A stretch of 11,311 nucleotides of DNA from JBGPFS01 sp041483455 (GTDB lineage Bacteria > Chloroflexota > Limnocylindria > Limnocylindrales > CSP1-4), in the NCBI GenBank assembly GCA_041483455.1, contig JBGPFS010000065.1, positions 1-11,311 on the forward strand. Reading direction: 5' to 3'. Within the stretch, counting starts at the first letter, position 1. Each line of letters begins with the position of its first letter. The notes under the pieces were generated by a model, which made no database searches, was not told the DNA's origin, and saw nothing but the letters and a program-made list of their open reading frames with translations. Of the stretch, positions 6,102 through 11,311 are shown one piece after another. A program made the translations under genes and the position numbers.

Positions 6102-7472
6102 TCAGTCGGCGCCGGCCAGTGACGGCACGCGAGCGAGCGCCTCGCGCACCTTCTCGGCGGGGTACTCGTAATCCTCGAGATCCCCGCTCAGATAGCGCTC
6201 GTAGGCCGTCAGATCGAAGTGGCCGTGGCCGCTCAGGCCGAACAGGATCACCCTCGGCCGACCCTCCGCCTTGGCCTCGAGCGCCTCGTCGATGGCCACC
6301 CGGATGGCGTGGGTCGGCTCGGGCGCGGGCAGGATGCCCTCGGTCCGGGCGAACCGGACTCCGGCCTCGAAGCTCGGCCGCTGGTGGACGCTGCGCGCCT
6401 CGATGTAGCCGTGCTCCTTGAGCAGGCTCACCAACGGCGCCATCCCGTGATAGCGCAGCCCGCCGGCGTGGATCGGCTCGGGGATGAAATCGTGGCCGAG
6501 CGTGTACATCTTCACGAGCGGGGTCAGCCGGGCGGTATCGCCGAAGTCGTAGGTGTAGACGCCGCGGGTGAGGCTCGGCGCCGCCTCCGGCTCGACCGCC
6601 ACGACCCGGTGGGTCTTGCCGTCCCGGAAGTTGCGGCCCAGCCAGGGGAACGACAGGCCGGCGAAGTTCGAGCCGCCGCCGGCGCAAGCGATGACGACAT
6701 CCGGCTCCTCGCCGGCCATCTCCATCTGGAGGAGCGTCTCCTGGCCGATGACCGTCTGGTGGAGGAGCACGTGGTTGAGGACCGACCCCAGGGCGTACTT
6801 CGTGTCGTCCCGGGTCGCGGCGTCCTCGACCGCCTCGCTGATCGCGATCCCGAGCGAGCCCGGGTTGCCGGGGGTCTCGGCGAGCACGGACCGACCGTAC
6901 TCCGTGGTCGGGCTCGGGCTGGCCACGACCTGCGCCCCGTACGTCTCCATCAGCATCCGGCGATACGGTTTCTGGTCGTAGCTCGCCCGGACCATGTAGA
7001 CCTTGACCTCGAGCCCGAACAGGGCGCCGGCGAACGCGAGGGCGGTCCCCCACTGCCCCGCGCCGGTCTCGGTCGCGATCCGCTTCGTGCCCTCCTCCTT
7101 GTTGTAGAAGGCCTGCGGGATGGCGGTGTTCGGCTTGTGGCTCCCCGCCGGGCTGACACCCTCGTACTTGTAGTAGATATGGGCCGGGGTATCGAGAGCG
7201 GCCTCGAGGCGGTGCGCCCGGTAGAGCGGGCTCGGCCGGTAGAGTCGGTACGCGTCGCGGACCGGTTCGGGGATCTCGATCTCGCGCTCGGTGCTCACTT
7301 CCTGGCCGATGAGCGCCATCGGGAAGAGCGGGGCGAGGTCGGCCGGGCCGATGGGCTGGCCGGTGCCGGGGTGGAGGACGGGGGCGGGGGCGACCGGGAG
7401 ATCGGCCACGATGTTGTACCAGGTCCTCGGGATCTGCTCCTCGTCGAGGACGAACTTGGTGCGCTTGCTCAT
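6102..7472 (-). CDS. trpB: TrpB2-type tryptophan synthase beta subunit
   Basis: The 456-residue protein is the TrpB2 (COG1350) form of tryptophan synthase beta, a PLP enzyme joining indole and serine; some archaeal TrpB2 enzymes prefer O-phosphoserine. Evidence includes the long N-terminal segment before the PLP motif, which is typical of TrpB2 and not TrpB1. The PLP lysine is Lys113 in GSHKPNTA (110-117). The substrate-binding motif ETGAGQWG is at 135-142, the glycine-rich phosphate-binding loop CAGGGSNFAG at 263-272, and GLSGHGHFD at 412-420. The start is ATG with GGAGGT 4 bases upstream, the strongest ribosome binding site here. No trpA or other trp gene is visible, so it either works with a distant TrpA, uses free indole as a salvage enzyme, or has another beta-replacement role. 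It is separated from tyrA only by the zinc-ribbon gene. Confidence 0.93.
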   Translation of the reverse strand: MSKRTKFVLDEEQIPRTWYNIVADLPVAPAPVLHPGTGQPIGPADLAPLFPMALIGQEVSTEREIEIPEPVRDAYRLYRPSPLYRAHRLEAALDTPAHIYYKYEGVSPAGSHKPNTAIPQAFYNKEEGTKRIATETGAGQWGTALAFAGALFGLEVKVYMVRASYDQKPYRRMLMETYGAQVVASPSPTTEYGRSVLAETPGNPGSLGIAISEAVEDAATRDDTKYALGSVLNHVLLHQTVIGQETLLQMEMAGEEPDVVIACAGGGSNFAGLSFPWLGRNFRDGKTHRVVAVEPEAAPSLTRGVYTYDFGDTARLTPLVKMYTLGHDFIPEPIHAGGLRYHGMAPLVSLLKEHGYIEARSVHQRPSFEAGVRFARTEGILPAPEPTHAIRVAIDEALEAKAEGRPRVILFGLSGHGHFDLTAYERYLSGDLEDYEYPAEKVREALARVPSLAGAD

Positions 7473-7476
7473 CGGG

Positions 7477-7482
7477 ACCTCC
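7477..7482 (-). promoter_or_regulatory. Strong Shine-Dalgarno (GGAGGT) of trpB
   Basis: The minus strand reads GGAGGT followed by CCCG and the ATG. This fixes the trpB start at 7472 and is the best ribosome binding site in the window, in contrast to the weak or absent ones before comM and tyrA. Confidence 0.75.
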
Positions 7483-7564
7483 GGGATAGGGGACGACCGG
7501 CGCGGCGTGCGGACGTCGGATCGAAGGGCAGGGGGATCGGGGCCCGGGCACTGACCGGGGTCGC

Positions 7565-7594
7565 AGCCTACGCCCCGGCGGGGCGGGTCCGCAA
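7565..7594 (-). promoter_or_regulatory. Weak candidate promoter of trpB
   Basis: In the 151-base gap between thpR and trpB, the minus strand has TTGCGG (7589-7594), an 18-base spacer and TAGGCT (7565-7570). Each hexamer matches only half of its consensus. The spacer contains the inverted repeat CGCCCC-GGC-GGGGCG (7571-7585), which could equally be a terminator stem or an operator. No T-box or Trp attenuator elements are seen in the rest of the gap. Confidence 0.25.
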
Positions 7595-7623
7595 GCGCGG
7601 CCGTCGGGCCTCGCGCGCGAGGC

Positions 7624-8268
7624 TCAGGCCCTGAGCGGGACCTCCGCGAGCGCCGTATAGCGCGCCGGACCGCCGCCCGACACGGTCTCGAACAGGGTCA
7701 CCCGGTCGGCCTGCCAGCCGGCGTCGAGGTGCGCCGCGGCGCGGGCGAGGCGCTCAGCCACGGCCGGCCCGGCCGGCACCCCGTCCGATCGGGCCAGCGA
7801 CAGGTGCGGCCGGAAGGGCCGCTCGTCGACCGGCCAGCCGAGCGGGGCGAGTGCCCGACCCAGCCCGGCGGCCAGGGCCCCCAGCTCGAGCGCTCCCTCG
7901 TCGATCCCGAGCCACAGGACGCGCGGACGCCCGACCGGCGGGAACGTACCGGCGCCGGCGAGGCGGACGGTGAACGGCCCCTGCCCGACGGTCGCCGCCG
8001 CCAGGCCCGCCTCCAGCTCGGGGATCCGGGCCTCAGGCGTGGGGCCGAGGAATCGGAGGGTGATGTGCAGCCCGTCGAGCCGGACCCACCGGACGTCCCG
8101 CGCCGGTGGCTCGCTCGGCGCGAGACCCCGGACCTCATCCACCAGGGCGACCACGGCCAGGCGCGCCGCGTCCGCCATCGGGACCGCGACGAACAGGCGG
8201 CGCTCGCCGGGCGCGAGCGCCGCCGGAGCCCAGCGCCGCGGGCCTCCGGCAGGCCGGCTCACGGCCAC
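7624..8268 (-). CDS. thpR: RNA 2',3'-cyclic phosphodiesterase (2H superfamily, LigT/ThpR)
   Basis: ThpR opens 2',3'-cyclic phosphate ends of RNA to 2'-phosphates; related proteins were first known as 2'-5' RNA ligases. The 214-residue protein has both 2H signatures: His68-Ile-Thr in LHITLRFLG and His155-Leu-Ser in RPHLSLARS, the two catalytic HxT/S elements. RLFVAVPM (24-31) is the usual first strand, so about 22 residues precede the normal family start. The only in-frame starts before that strand are GTG codons at residues 1 and 3. The second (8262) has GGGG upstream at better spacing and forms a GTGA overlap with a small upstream ORF, so either may be used. There is no clear promoter or operon partner other than that small ORF. 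Physiological substrates in bacteria are not well established. Confidence 0.88.
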   Translation of the reverse strand: MAVSRPAGGPRRWAPAALAPGERRLFVAVPMADAARLAVVALVDEVRGLAPSEPPARDVRWVRLDGLHITLRFLGPTPEARIPELEAGLAAATVGQGPFTVRLAGAGTFPPVGRPRVLWLGIDEGALELGALAAGLGRALAPLGWPVDERPFRPHLSLARSDGVPAGPAVAERLARAAAHLDAGWQADRVTLFETVSGGGPARYTALAEVPLRA

Positions 8269-8390
8269 CCCGACGGCCCGGTCATCGGTCGGGCGCCGGC
8301 TCGCGTTCGGTCGGCCGCCGGCTGGCGCTCGGTCGGCCCCGTCACCCGATCGGCGACGTTCTCGGGAAAGGACCCGGGCGATCCGCTCAT
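8259..8390 (-). CDS. Possible 43-codon ORF upstream of thpR
   Basis: An ATG at 8390 opens a 43-codon frame beginning MSGSPGSFPENVADRV and ending in a TGA at 8259-8261, which overlaps the second possible thpR GTG as GTGA. A TATCGT box lies 7 bases before the ATG. Against it, the middle of the ORF runs through a 22-base imperfect tandem repeat whose period is not a multiple of three, the residues are low-complexity (Arg, Ala, Pro) and no domain is recognisable. It may be a leader ORF coupled to thpR, or chance. Confidence 0.2.
   Translation of the reverse strand: MSGSPGSFPENVADRVTGPTERQPAADRTRAGARPMTGPSGWP
8286..8340. repeat. Imperfect 22-base tandem repeat upstream of thpR
   Basis: CGGTCGG recurs at 8286, 8308 and 8330, a strict 22-base period. 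The first two full units differ at three positions, and the third copy is partial. The array lies in the 177-base gap between the DnaB-like gene and thpR. Two helical turns per unit would suit protein binding, but slippage in GC-rich DNA explains it equally well. Confidence 0.55.
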
Positions 8391-8397
8391 CCGCCGA

Positions 8398-8403
8398 ACG
8401 ATA
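8398..8403 (-). promoter_or_regulatory. Possible -10 box upstream of thpR
   Basis: The minus strand reads TATCGT, a 4 of 6 match, ending 7 bases before the ATG of the 43-codon ORF. An inverted repeat CCGCG-N6-CGCGG (8409-8424) lies just upstream in the spacer region. No -35 match is seen. This could be a thpR promoter with a leaderless first ORF. Confidence 0.25.
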
Positions 8404-8445
8404 CCGTCCCGCGACCGACCGCGGGGCCGCCAGCGGGCCGGAGCG

Positions 8446-9525
8446 TCAGTCGTTGTAGAGGCGCTCCTCGATGAGCTTCTCCTGGACCGTCCGGCCGCTC
8501 GGATCGAAGCACGAGAACTCGAAGTGCTTCTCGTATTCCAGGTCGACGTTGTCCTGACCGCCGCGGTTCTTCTCGACCGACACGATGACCCAGTCGCGGA
8601 AGCGCTGCGCCTGGTACGGGTTGAACTCGATGTTGACCTTGGCCACGATCTGGTACTTCTCGTTGATGATCAGGATGATGTCGGCCTCGTAGTTGATCGC
8701 CGACGAGCCGCGCAGGTGGTGGTTGCGCAGGCGGGCCGCCTTGAGGCCCTCCTTGTCGGCCGCCACGATCGCGATCAGCGGGACCTCCTCGGCCAGGGCG
8801 ATGTCCTTGAGTCCGTTGACGACGTAGGTGACCTTCTCCGACTCGGTGGGCGGCTCGGGGTAGACCGGCACCTTCTGCATGTAGTCGACCACGACCAGCA
8901 GGCGCCGGTCGCCGGACAGCTGGGCGTGCTGGCGGACGAGCGCGCGGATGTTCTCCACGGTGCTCGCCGTCTGGGTCCCGCGGACGAGGAAGAGGTTCTG
9001 GCCGTAGCGGGCGATCCGGTCGAGCGACGGGCGGAGCCGCGGGTTGCTGGCCAGCTGGGCGCCGGCCTGCCCTTCGGCCACCCACGAGCCGAGGATCTCC
9101 TTGCGGACGTCCTGGATCTTGATCGCGCCGGTCTTGTGGGGCAGGTGGGCGAGGGCCGACTCCATCGCGATGAGCCGGTTGAGGAGGTACTGCTCCTCGT
9201 GCTCGAAGCAGACGTACAGGACGTTGGCCTGGCCCCCGGAGGCGACGTTGCGGGCCATCTGGAGGGCCATCGTGGTCTTGCCCGTCCCCTGGGCGCCACC
9301 GATGAGCAGGAGCTCGCCCGGTCGCAGCCCGGAGCCCATCGTCTTGTCGAGCGGGGTGAAGCCGAGCGGGATGGGCTGGTATTCCCCGACCTTGCCCGAC
9401 GTGACGCGCTCGTTCAGGTCGACGAGGACATCGAGCGTCGAGCGCGGCGTCATGCTCCCGTTCGGCGTGTCGAGCCGCCAGGCGCCCTTCGGCGCGGCGT
9501 CGGATTCGGGTACCTTCGTGCTCAC
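8446..9525 (-). CDS. DnaB-core (RecA-fold) ATPase lacking the DnaB N-terminal domain
   Basis: The 359-residue protein matches the C-terminal motor domain of DnaB replicative helicase but is about 100 residues shorter than DnaB and has no primase-binding N-terminal domain. Residues 1-50 are a polar extension. The motor shows Walker A GGAQGTGKTT (76-85), the catalytic-Glu strand VCFEHE (Glu108; DnaB has FSLEM), and Walker B VVVDYMQKV (211-219). RGSSAINYEADIILIIN (272-288) matches the DnaB RESGSIEQDAD region, and VEKNRGG (317-323) matches the AKNRNG motif. The DnaB LSQLSR element is replaced by VAADKEG (254-260), a loop normally involved in DNA contact. The GTG start follows GGAGG by 10 bases. 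The gene appears to be transcribed alone from an extended -10 promoter. It could be an accessory helicase, a recombination ATPase or a KaiC/RadA-like regulator; true replicative DnaB is unlikely. Confidence 0.82.
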   Translation of the reverse strand: MSTKVPESDAAPKGAWRLDTPNGSMTPRSTLDVLVDLNERVTSGKVGEYQPIPLGFTPLDKTMGSGLRPGELLLIGGAQGTGKTTMALQMARNVASGGQANVLYVCFEHEEQYLLNRLIAMESALAHLPHKTGAIKIQDVRKEILGSWVAEGQAGAQLASNPRLRPSLDRIARYGQNLFLVRGTQTASTVENIRALVRQHAQLSGDRRLLVVVDYMQKVPVYPEPPTESEKVTYVVNGLKDIALAEEVPLIAIVAADKEGLKAARLRNHHLRGSSAINYEADIILIINEKYQIVAKVNIEFNPYQAQRFRDWVIVSVEKNRGGQDNVDLEYEKHFEFSCFDPSGRTVQEKLIEERLYND

Positions 9526-9535
9526 GAGCGGTGAT

Positions 9536-9540
9536 CCTCC
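9536..9540 (-). promoter_or_regulatory. Shine-Dalgarno (GGAGG) of the DnaB-like gene
   Basis: The minus strand reads GGAGG with 10 bases to the GTG at 9525. The spacing is slightly long but no other start lies closer, so it supports the chosen GTG. Confidence 0.6.
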
Positions 9541-9558
9541 CCGTATGACAGTGGGCGC

Positions 9559-9567
9559 ATCCTAGCA
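9559..9567 (-). promoter_or_regulatory. Extended -10 promoter of the DnaB-like gene
   Basis: The minus strand reads TGC followed by TAGGAT, an extended -10 (TGn) with a 4 of 6 hexamer. It lies 33 bases before the GTG and leaves room for the GGAGG ribosome site. No -35 is recognisable, which is normal for extended -10 promoters. Confidence 0.5.
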
Positions 9568-9606
9568 CCCGACCTGCGGGCCGACACCGACCCTTTCCGC
9601 GCCGGG

Positions 9607-9632
9607 TCGCCAGTACCGATGGCCAGTGGCGA
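9607..9632 (-). terminator. Hairpin after the dipeptidase gene
   Basis: TCGCCAGT (9607-9614) and AGTGGCGA (9625-9632) pair over 8 positions with one mismatch around a 10-base loop. The hairpin begins 3 bases after the dipeptidase stop on the minus strand. No T-run follows, so it is at best a weak terminator. Confidence 0.3.
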
Positions 9633-9635
9633 CGG

Positions 9636-11021
9636 TCAGGCGGGCGTCACCGCGAGCTCGTCCCAGTAGCCTGCCATCGCCCGGATGCCGCCTTCGAAGT
9701 TGGCCAGGTCCATCCACTCGTTCGGGGCATGGAAGTTGCCGTTGGGAGGCATGAATCCGAGCAGGACGACGGGCAGCCCGAGGACCCCCTCGAACGTGGC
9801 CACGAACGGGATCGAGCCGCCTTCCCGGACGAAGAGCGGGGGCCGCCCGAAGGTCGCCTCCAGGGCGCGTGCGGCCGCGCGCACGGCCGGATGGTCGAGC
9901 GAGGTCCGGACGGGCCGCCCGCCGCCCAGGTCCCGGACCTCGACCCGGACGCCCGGCGGCGCGATCGCCAGGACGTGAGCCCGGAGCAGCTCGAAGATCC
10001 GGTCCGGGTCCTGATCGGCCACCAGCCGGCAGCTCACCTTCGCCCCGGCCCGACCCGGGATGATCGTCTTCGAGCCGTCGCCCTGATAGCCGCCCCAGAT
10101 GCCGTTCACGTCGAGCGTCGGCCGGGCGCTCTTGCGCTCGAGGGTCGTGTAGCCGACCTCGCCCGTCAGCTCCGGGACGCCCAGGCCCGCGGCGTACGCC
10201 GCCTCGTCGAACGGGAGCGCGGCGTAGGCGACCCGGTCCTCGTCCGAGAGGGGCACCACGTCGTCGTAGAAGCCGGGCACGGCGATCCGGCCGTCGGGTC
10301 CCTTGAGGCCGGCGATGATCGTGGCCAGGGCGTTCGCGGGGTTGGCGATCGTCCCGCCGTAGACGCCCGAGTGGACGTCCTGGAACGAGCTGTCGACCTC
10401 GATCTGGGCGTAGCTGAGCCCGCGCAGCCCGACCGTCAGGGCCGGCAGGTTGCCTTCGAAGAAGCCGACGTCGCTGACGATCGCCAGGTCTCCGCCCAGC
10501 CGGTGCCGGTTCGCCACGAGCCACGGCTCGAGGTGGACCGAGGACGATTCCTCCTCGCCCTCGAACACGAACCGGAGATTGACCGGCAGGCGTCCGCGGG
10601 TGGCGAGGAGCGCCGCCGCGGTCTCGATGAGGATGCTCACGTTGCTCTTGTCGTCGCTAGCCCCGCGAGCCAGGACCCGGTCCCCGACGACCGCCGGCTC
10701 GAACGGTGGCGAGGTCCATTCCTCCAGCGGATCGACCGGCTGGACGTCGTAGTGGCCGTAGGCGACGACCGTCGGCGCACCGTCCGCGTGGAGCCAGTCG
10801 GCATAGACGATCGGGTGCCCGCCCGTCGGCGCGACCTCGACGTGCTCAAGCCCGACCTCCCCGAGGCGCGCCCCCAGCCAATCCGCCGCCCGCTGGCAGT
10901 CCGCCGCATAGGCCGGATCGGCCGAGATGCTCGGGATGCGCAGGAAATCGAGATACGTCGCGAGGCGGCGCTCGCGGCCGGCCTCCAGGTGGCGCTCGAG
11001 GGTATCGGACTGGGTGGTCAT
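9636..11021 (-). CDS. M20-family metallo-dipeptidase
   Basis: The 461-residue protein belongs to the two-zinc M20 peptidases of the carnosinase/DUG1-like dipeptidase group and is cytoplasmic (no signal peptide). Catalytic residues are all present. His90 and Asp92 lie in GHYDVQP (89-95), the bridging Asp123 in GASDDKSN (120-127), general base Glu156 and ligand Glu157 in EGEEESS (154-160), Asp184 in SDVG and His431 in NFHAPNEW (429-436). The lid/dimerisation domain (about 200-310) carries HSGVYGG (217-223), typical of this group. Serine follows DDK where most relatives have glycine. GGAGA lies 4 bases before the ATG, supporting the start. It is transcribed alone from a likely promoter at 11055. 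The substrate is probably a dipeptide or an N-acyl/gamma-linked amino acid compound; the exact one cannot be read. Confidence 0.92.
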   Translation of the reverse strand: MTTQSDTLERHLEAGRERRLATYLDFLRIPSISADPAYAADCQRAADWLGARLGEVGLEHVEVAPTGGHPIVYADWLHADGAPTVVAYGHYDVQPVDPLEEWTSPPFEPAVVGDRVLARGASDDKSNVSILIETAAALLATRGRLPVNLRFVFEGEEESSSVHLEPWLVANRHRLGGDLAIVSDVGFFEGNLPALTVGLRGLSYAQIEVDSSFQDVHSGVYGGTIANPANALATIIAGLKGPDGRIAVPGFYDDVVPLSDEDRVAYAALPFDEAAYAAGLGVPELTGEVGYTTLERKSARPTLDVNGIWGGYQGDGSKTIIPGRAGAKVSCRLVADQDPDRIFELLRAHVLAIAPPGVRVEVRDLGGGRPVRTSLDHPAVRAAARALEATFGRPPLFVREGGSIPFVATFEGVLGLPVVLLGFMPPNGNFHAPNEWMDLANFEGGIRAMAGYWDELAVTPA

Positions 11022-11054
11022 CGGGTCTCCGGAGTGCAGGCTGACGGGGACCCG

Positions 11055-11060
11055 ATTCTA
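11055..11060 (-). promoter_or_regulatory. -10 box (TAGAAT) of the dipeptidase gene
   Basis: The minus strand reads TAGAAT, a 5 of 6 match, 33 bases before the ATG. The leader would be about 27 bases and contains GGAGA. The spacing equals that of the DnaB-like gene promoter. No -35 match is visible. Confidence 0.5.
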
Positions 11061-11122
11061 CGCGGCGCTGCGGCTACCGGACGGCCGAGGGCGCCGAGAC
11101 CGCCGCCGCCAGGGGAATCGAG

Positions 11123-11146
11123 AAGGCGGGCCGGGGGGCCCGCCTT
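11123..11146 (-). terminator. Intrinsic-type terminator after the right-edge gene
   Basis: AAGGCGGGCC (11123-11132), a four-base loop and GGCCCGCCTT (11137-11146) form a perfect 10-bp stem. On the minus strand it lies 34 bases after the stop of the gene entering from the right and is followed by a short pyrimidine run (TCTCGATT). It is the best terminator in the window and isolates the dipeptidase from the gene upstream. Confidence 0.6.
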
Positions 11147-11180
11147 TCATCGAAGTCGGGGATCCGGATCGGACCCAGGG

Positions 11181-11311
11181 TCAGGCGGGGTTCGGAGCCG
11201 GGGTCGGGGTCGCTGCGGCCGCCTCGCCATGCGGGGCAAGCTCGACCGGCGGCTGGCGCACCCCCTTCGGCGGCAGGTCGCCGAAGAGCGTCTCGAACTC
11301 CGGGGTGTCGA
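11181..11311 (-). CDS. C-terminal tail of a protein cut by the right edge, possibly FtsH
   Basis: Only 42 codons and the stop are inside the window. They read DTPEFETLFGDLPPKGV, then a Pro/Ala-rich tail ending ATPTPAPNPA. The first part resembles the end of FtsH proteases, where an ETL-x-EEF-x-x-LF pattern precedes a disordered Pro-rich tail, but this is a short, weak match. The frame is supported by the terminator just downstream. Nothing of a catalytic domain can be seen. Confidence 0.45.
   Translation of the reverse strand, partial: DTPEFETLFGDLPPKGVRQPPVELAPHGEAAAATPTPAPNPA

Noticed and set aside
5923..7551. Minus-strand open frame of 542 codons overlapping trpB in another frame
   Set aside because: The TrpB2 frame has complete PLP-enzyme motifs and a strong ribosome site. 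The alternative is Arg/Pro/Gly-rich and runs through the intergenic regions on both sides.
7473..7623. Trp attenuator, T-box or riboswitch before trpB
   Set aside because: No tandem Trp codons in a leader ORF, no T-box consensus and no T-run terminator could be found. Only generic GC-rich inverted repeats are present.
7609..7624. 16-base palindrome overlapping the thpR stop region as a terminator or protein site
   Set aside because: It has no loop and is built of CG steps (GCCTCGCGCGCGAGGC). Such perfect palindromes arise often at this base composition and nothing else supports a function.

Overview
The window is GC-rich bacterial chromosome with eleven recognisable protein genes, all on the minus strand. 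There is no insertion sequence, CRISPR array, tRNA or rRNA that I can see. GTG starts are common, coding is dense and the longest gap between clear genes is about 180 bases. The composition, a receiver-CpaE/TadZ fusion and a stand-alone DnaB-core ATPase suggest a GC-rich environmental lineage, most likely Chloroflexota (Limnocylindria-like), with Actinomycetota or Dormibacterota as alternatives. That assignment is inference; no marker gene in the window settles it.

In the direction of transcription (right to left), the order is as follows. First comes the C-terminal tail of a protein entering from the right edge, possibly FtsH, followed by a strong hairpin terminator. Next is an M20 dipeptidase. 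Then come a DnaB-like RecA-fold ATPase that lacks the DnaB N-terminal domain, a possible 43-codon ORF, and the 2H-phosphoesterase thpR. A TrpB2-type tryptophan synthase beta subunit follows. The next unit is a small zinc-ribbon protein, tyrA (prephenate dehydrogenase) and a COG4112-type Nudix protein, packed within 8 bases or overlapping by 4. It is followed by a receiver-CpaE/TadZ fusion with its own promoter. Last are comM (YifB) and dprA, which overlap by 4 bases; dprA runs off the left edge in its C-terminal tail.

Three themes appear. Aromatic amino-acid synthesis is represented by trpB2 and tyrA, separated only by the zinc-ribbon gene. DNA handling and transformation are represented by dprA, comM and the DnaB-like ATPase. 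A Tad/Flp pilus-type localisation ATPase sits directly upstream of comM-dprA, which permits the hypothesis that pilus control and DNA uptake are linked here. Candidate -10 boxes can be read before most transcription units. Some lie about 33 bases upstream of the start codon next to a Shine-Dalgarno sequence; others lie only 6-8 bases upstream, as in leaderless transcripts. None has a convincing -35 box, so these are suggestions from sequence only.

Most of the window is ordinary core-genome content. The points most worth checking are the intact phosphoacceptor in the receiver-TadZ fusion, the DnaB-core ATPase without its N-terminal domain, the uncharacterised zinc-ribbon gene in front of tyrA, and the short direct repeats upstream of comM-dprA.
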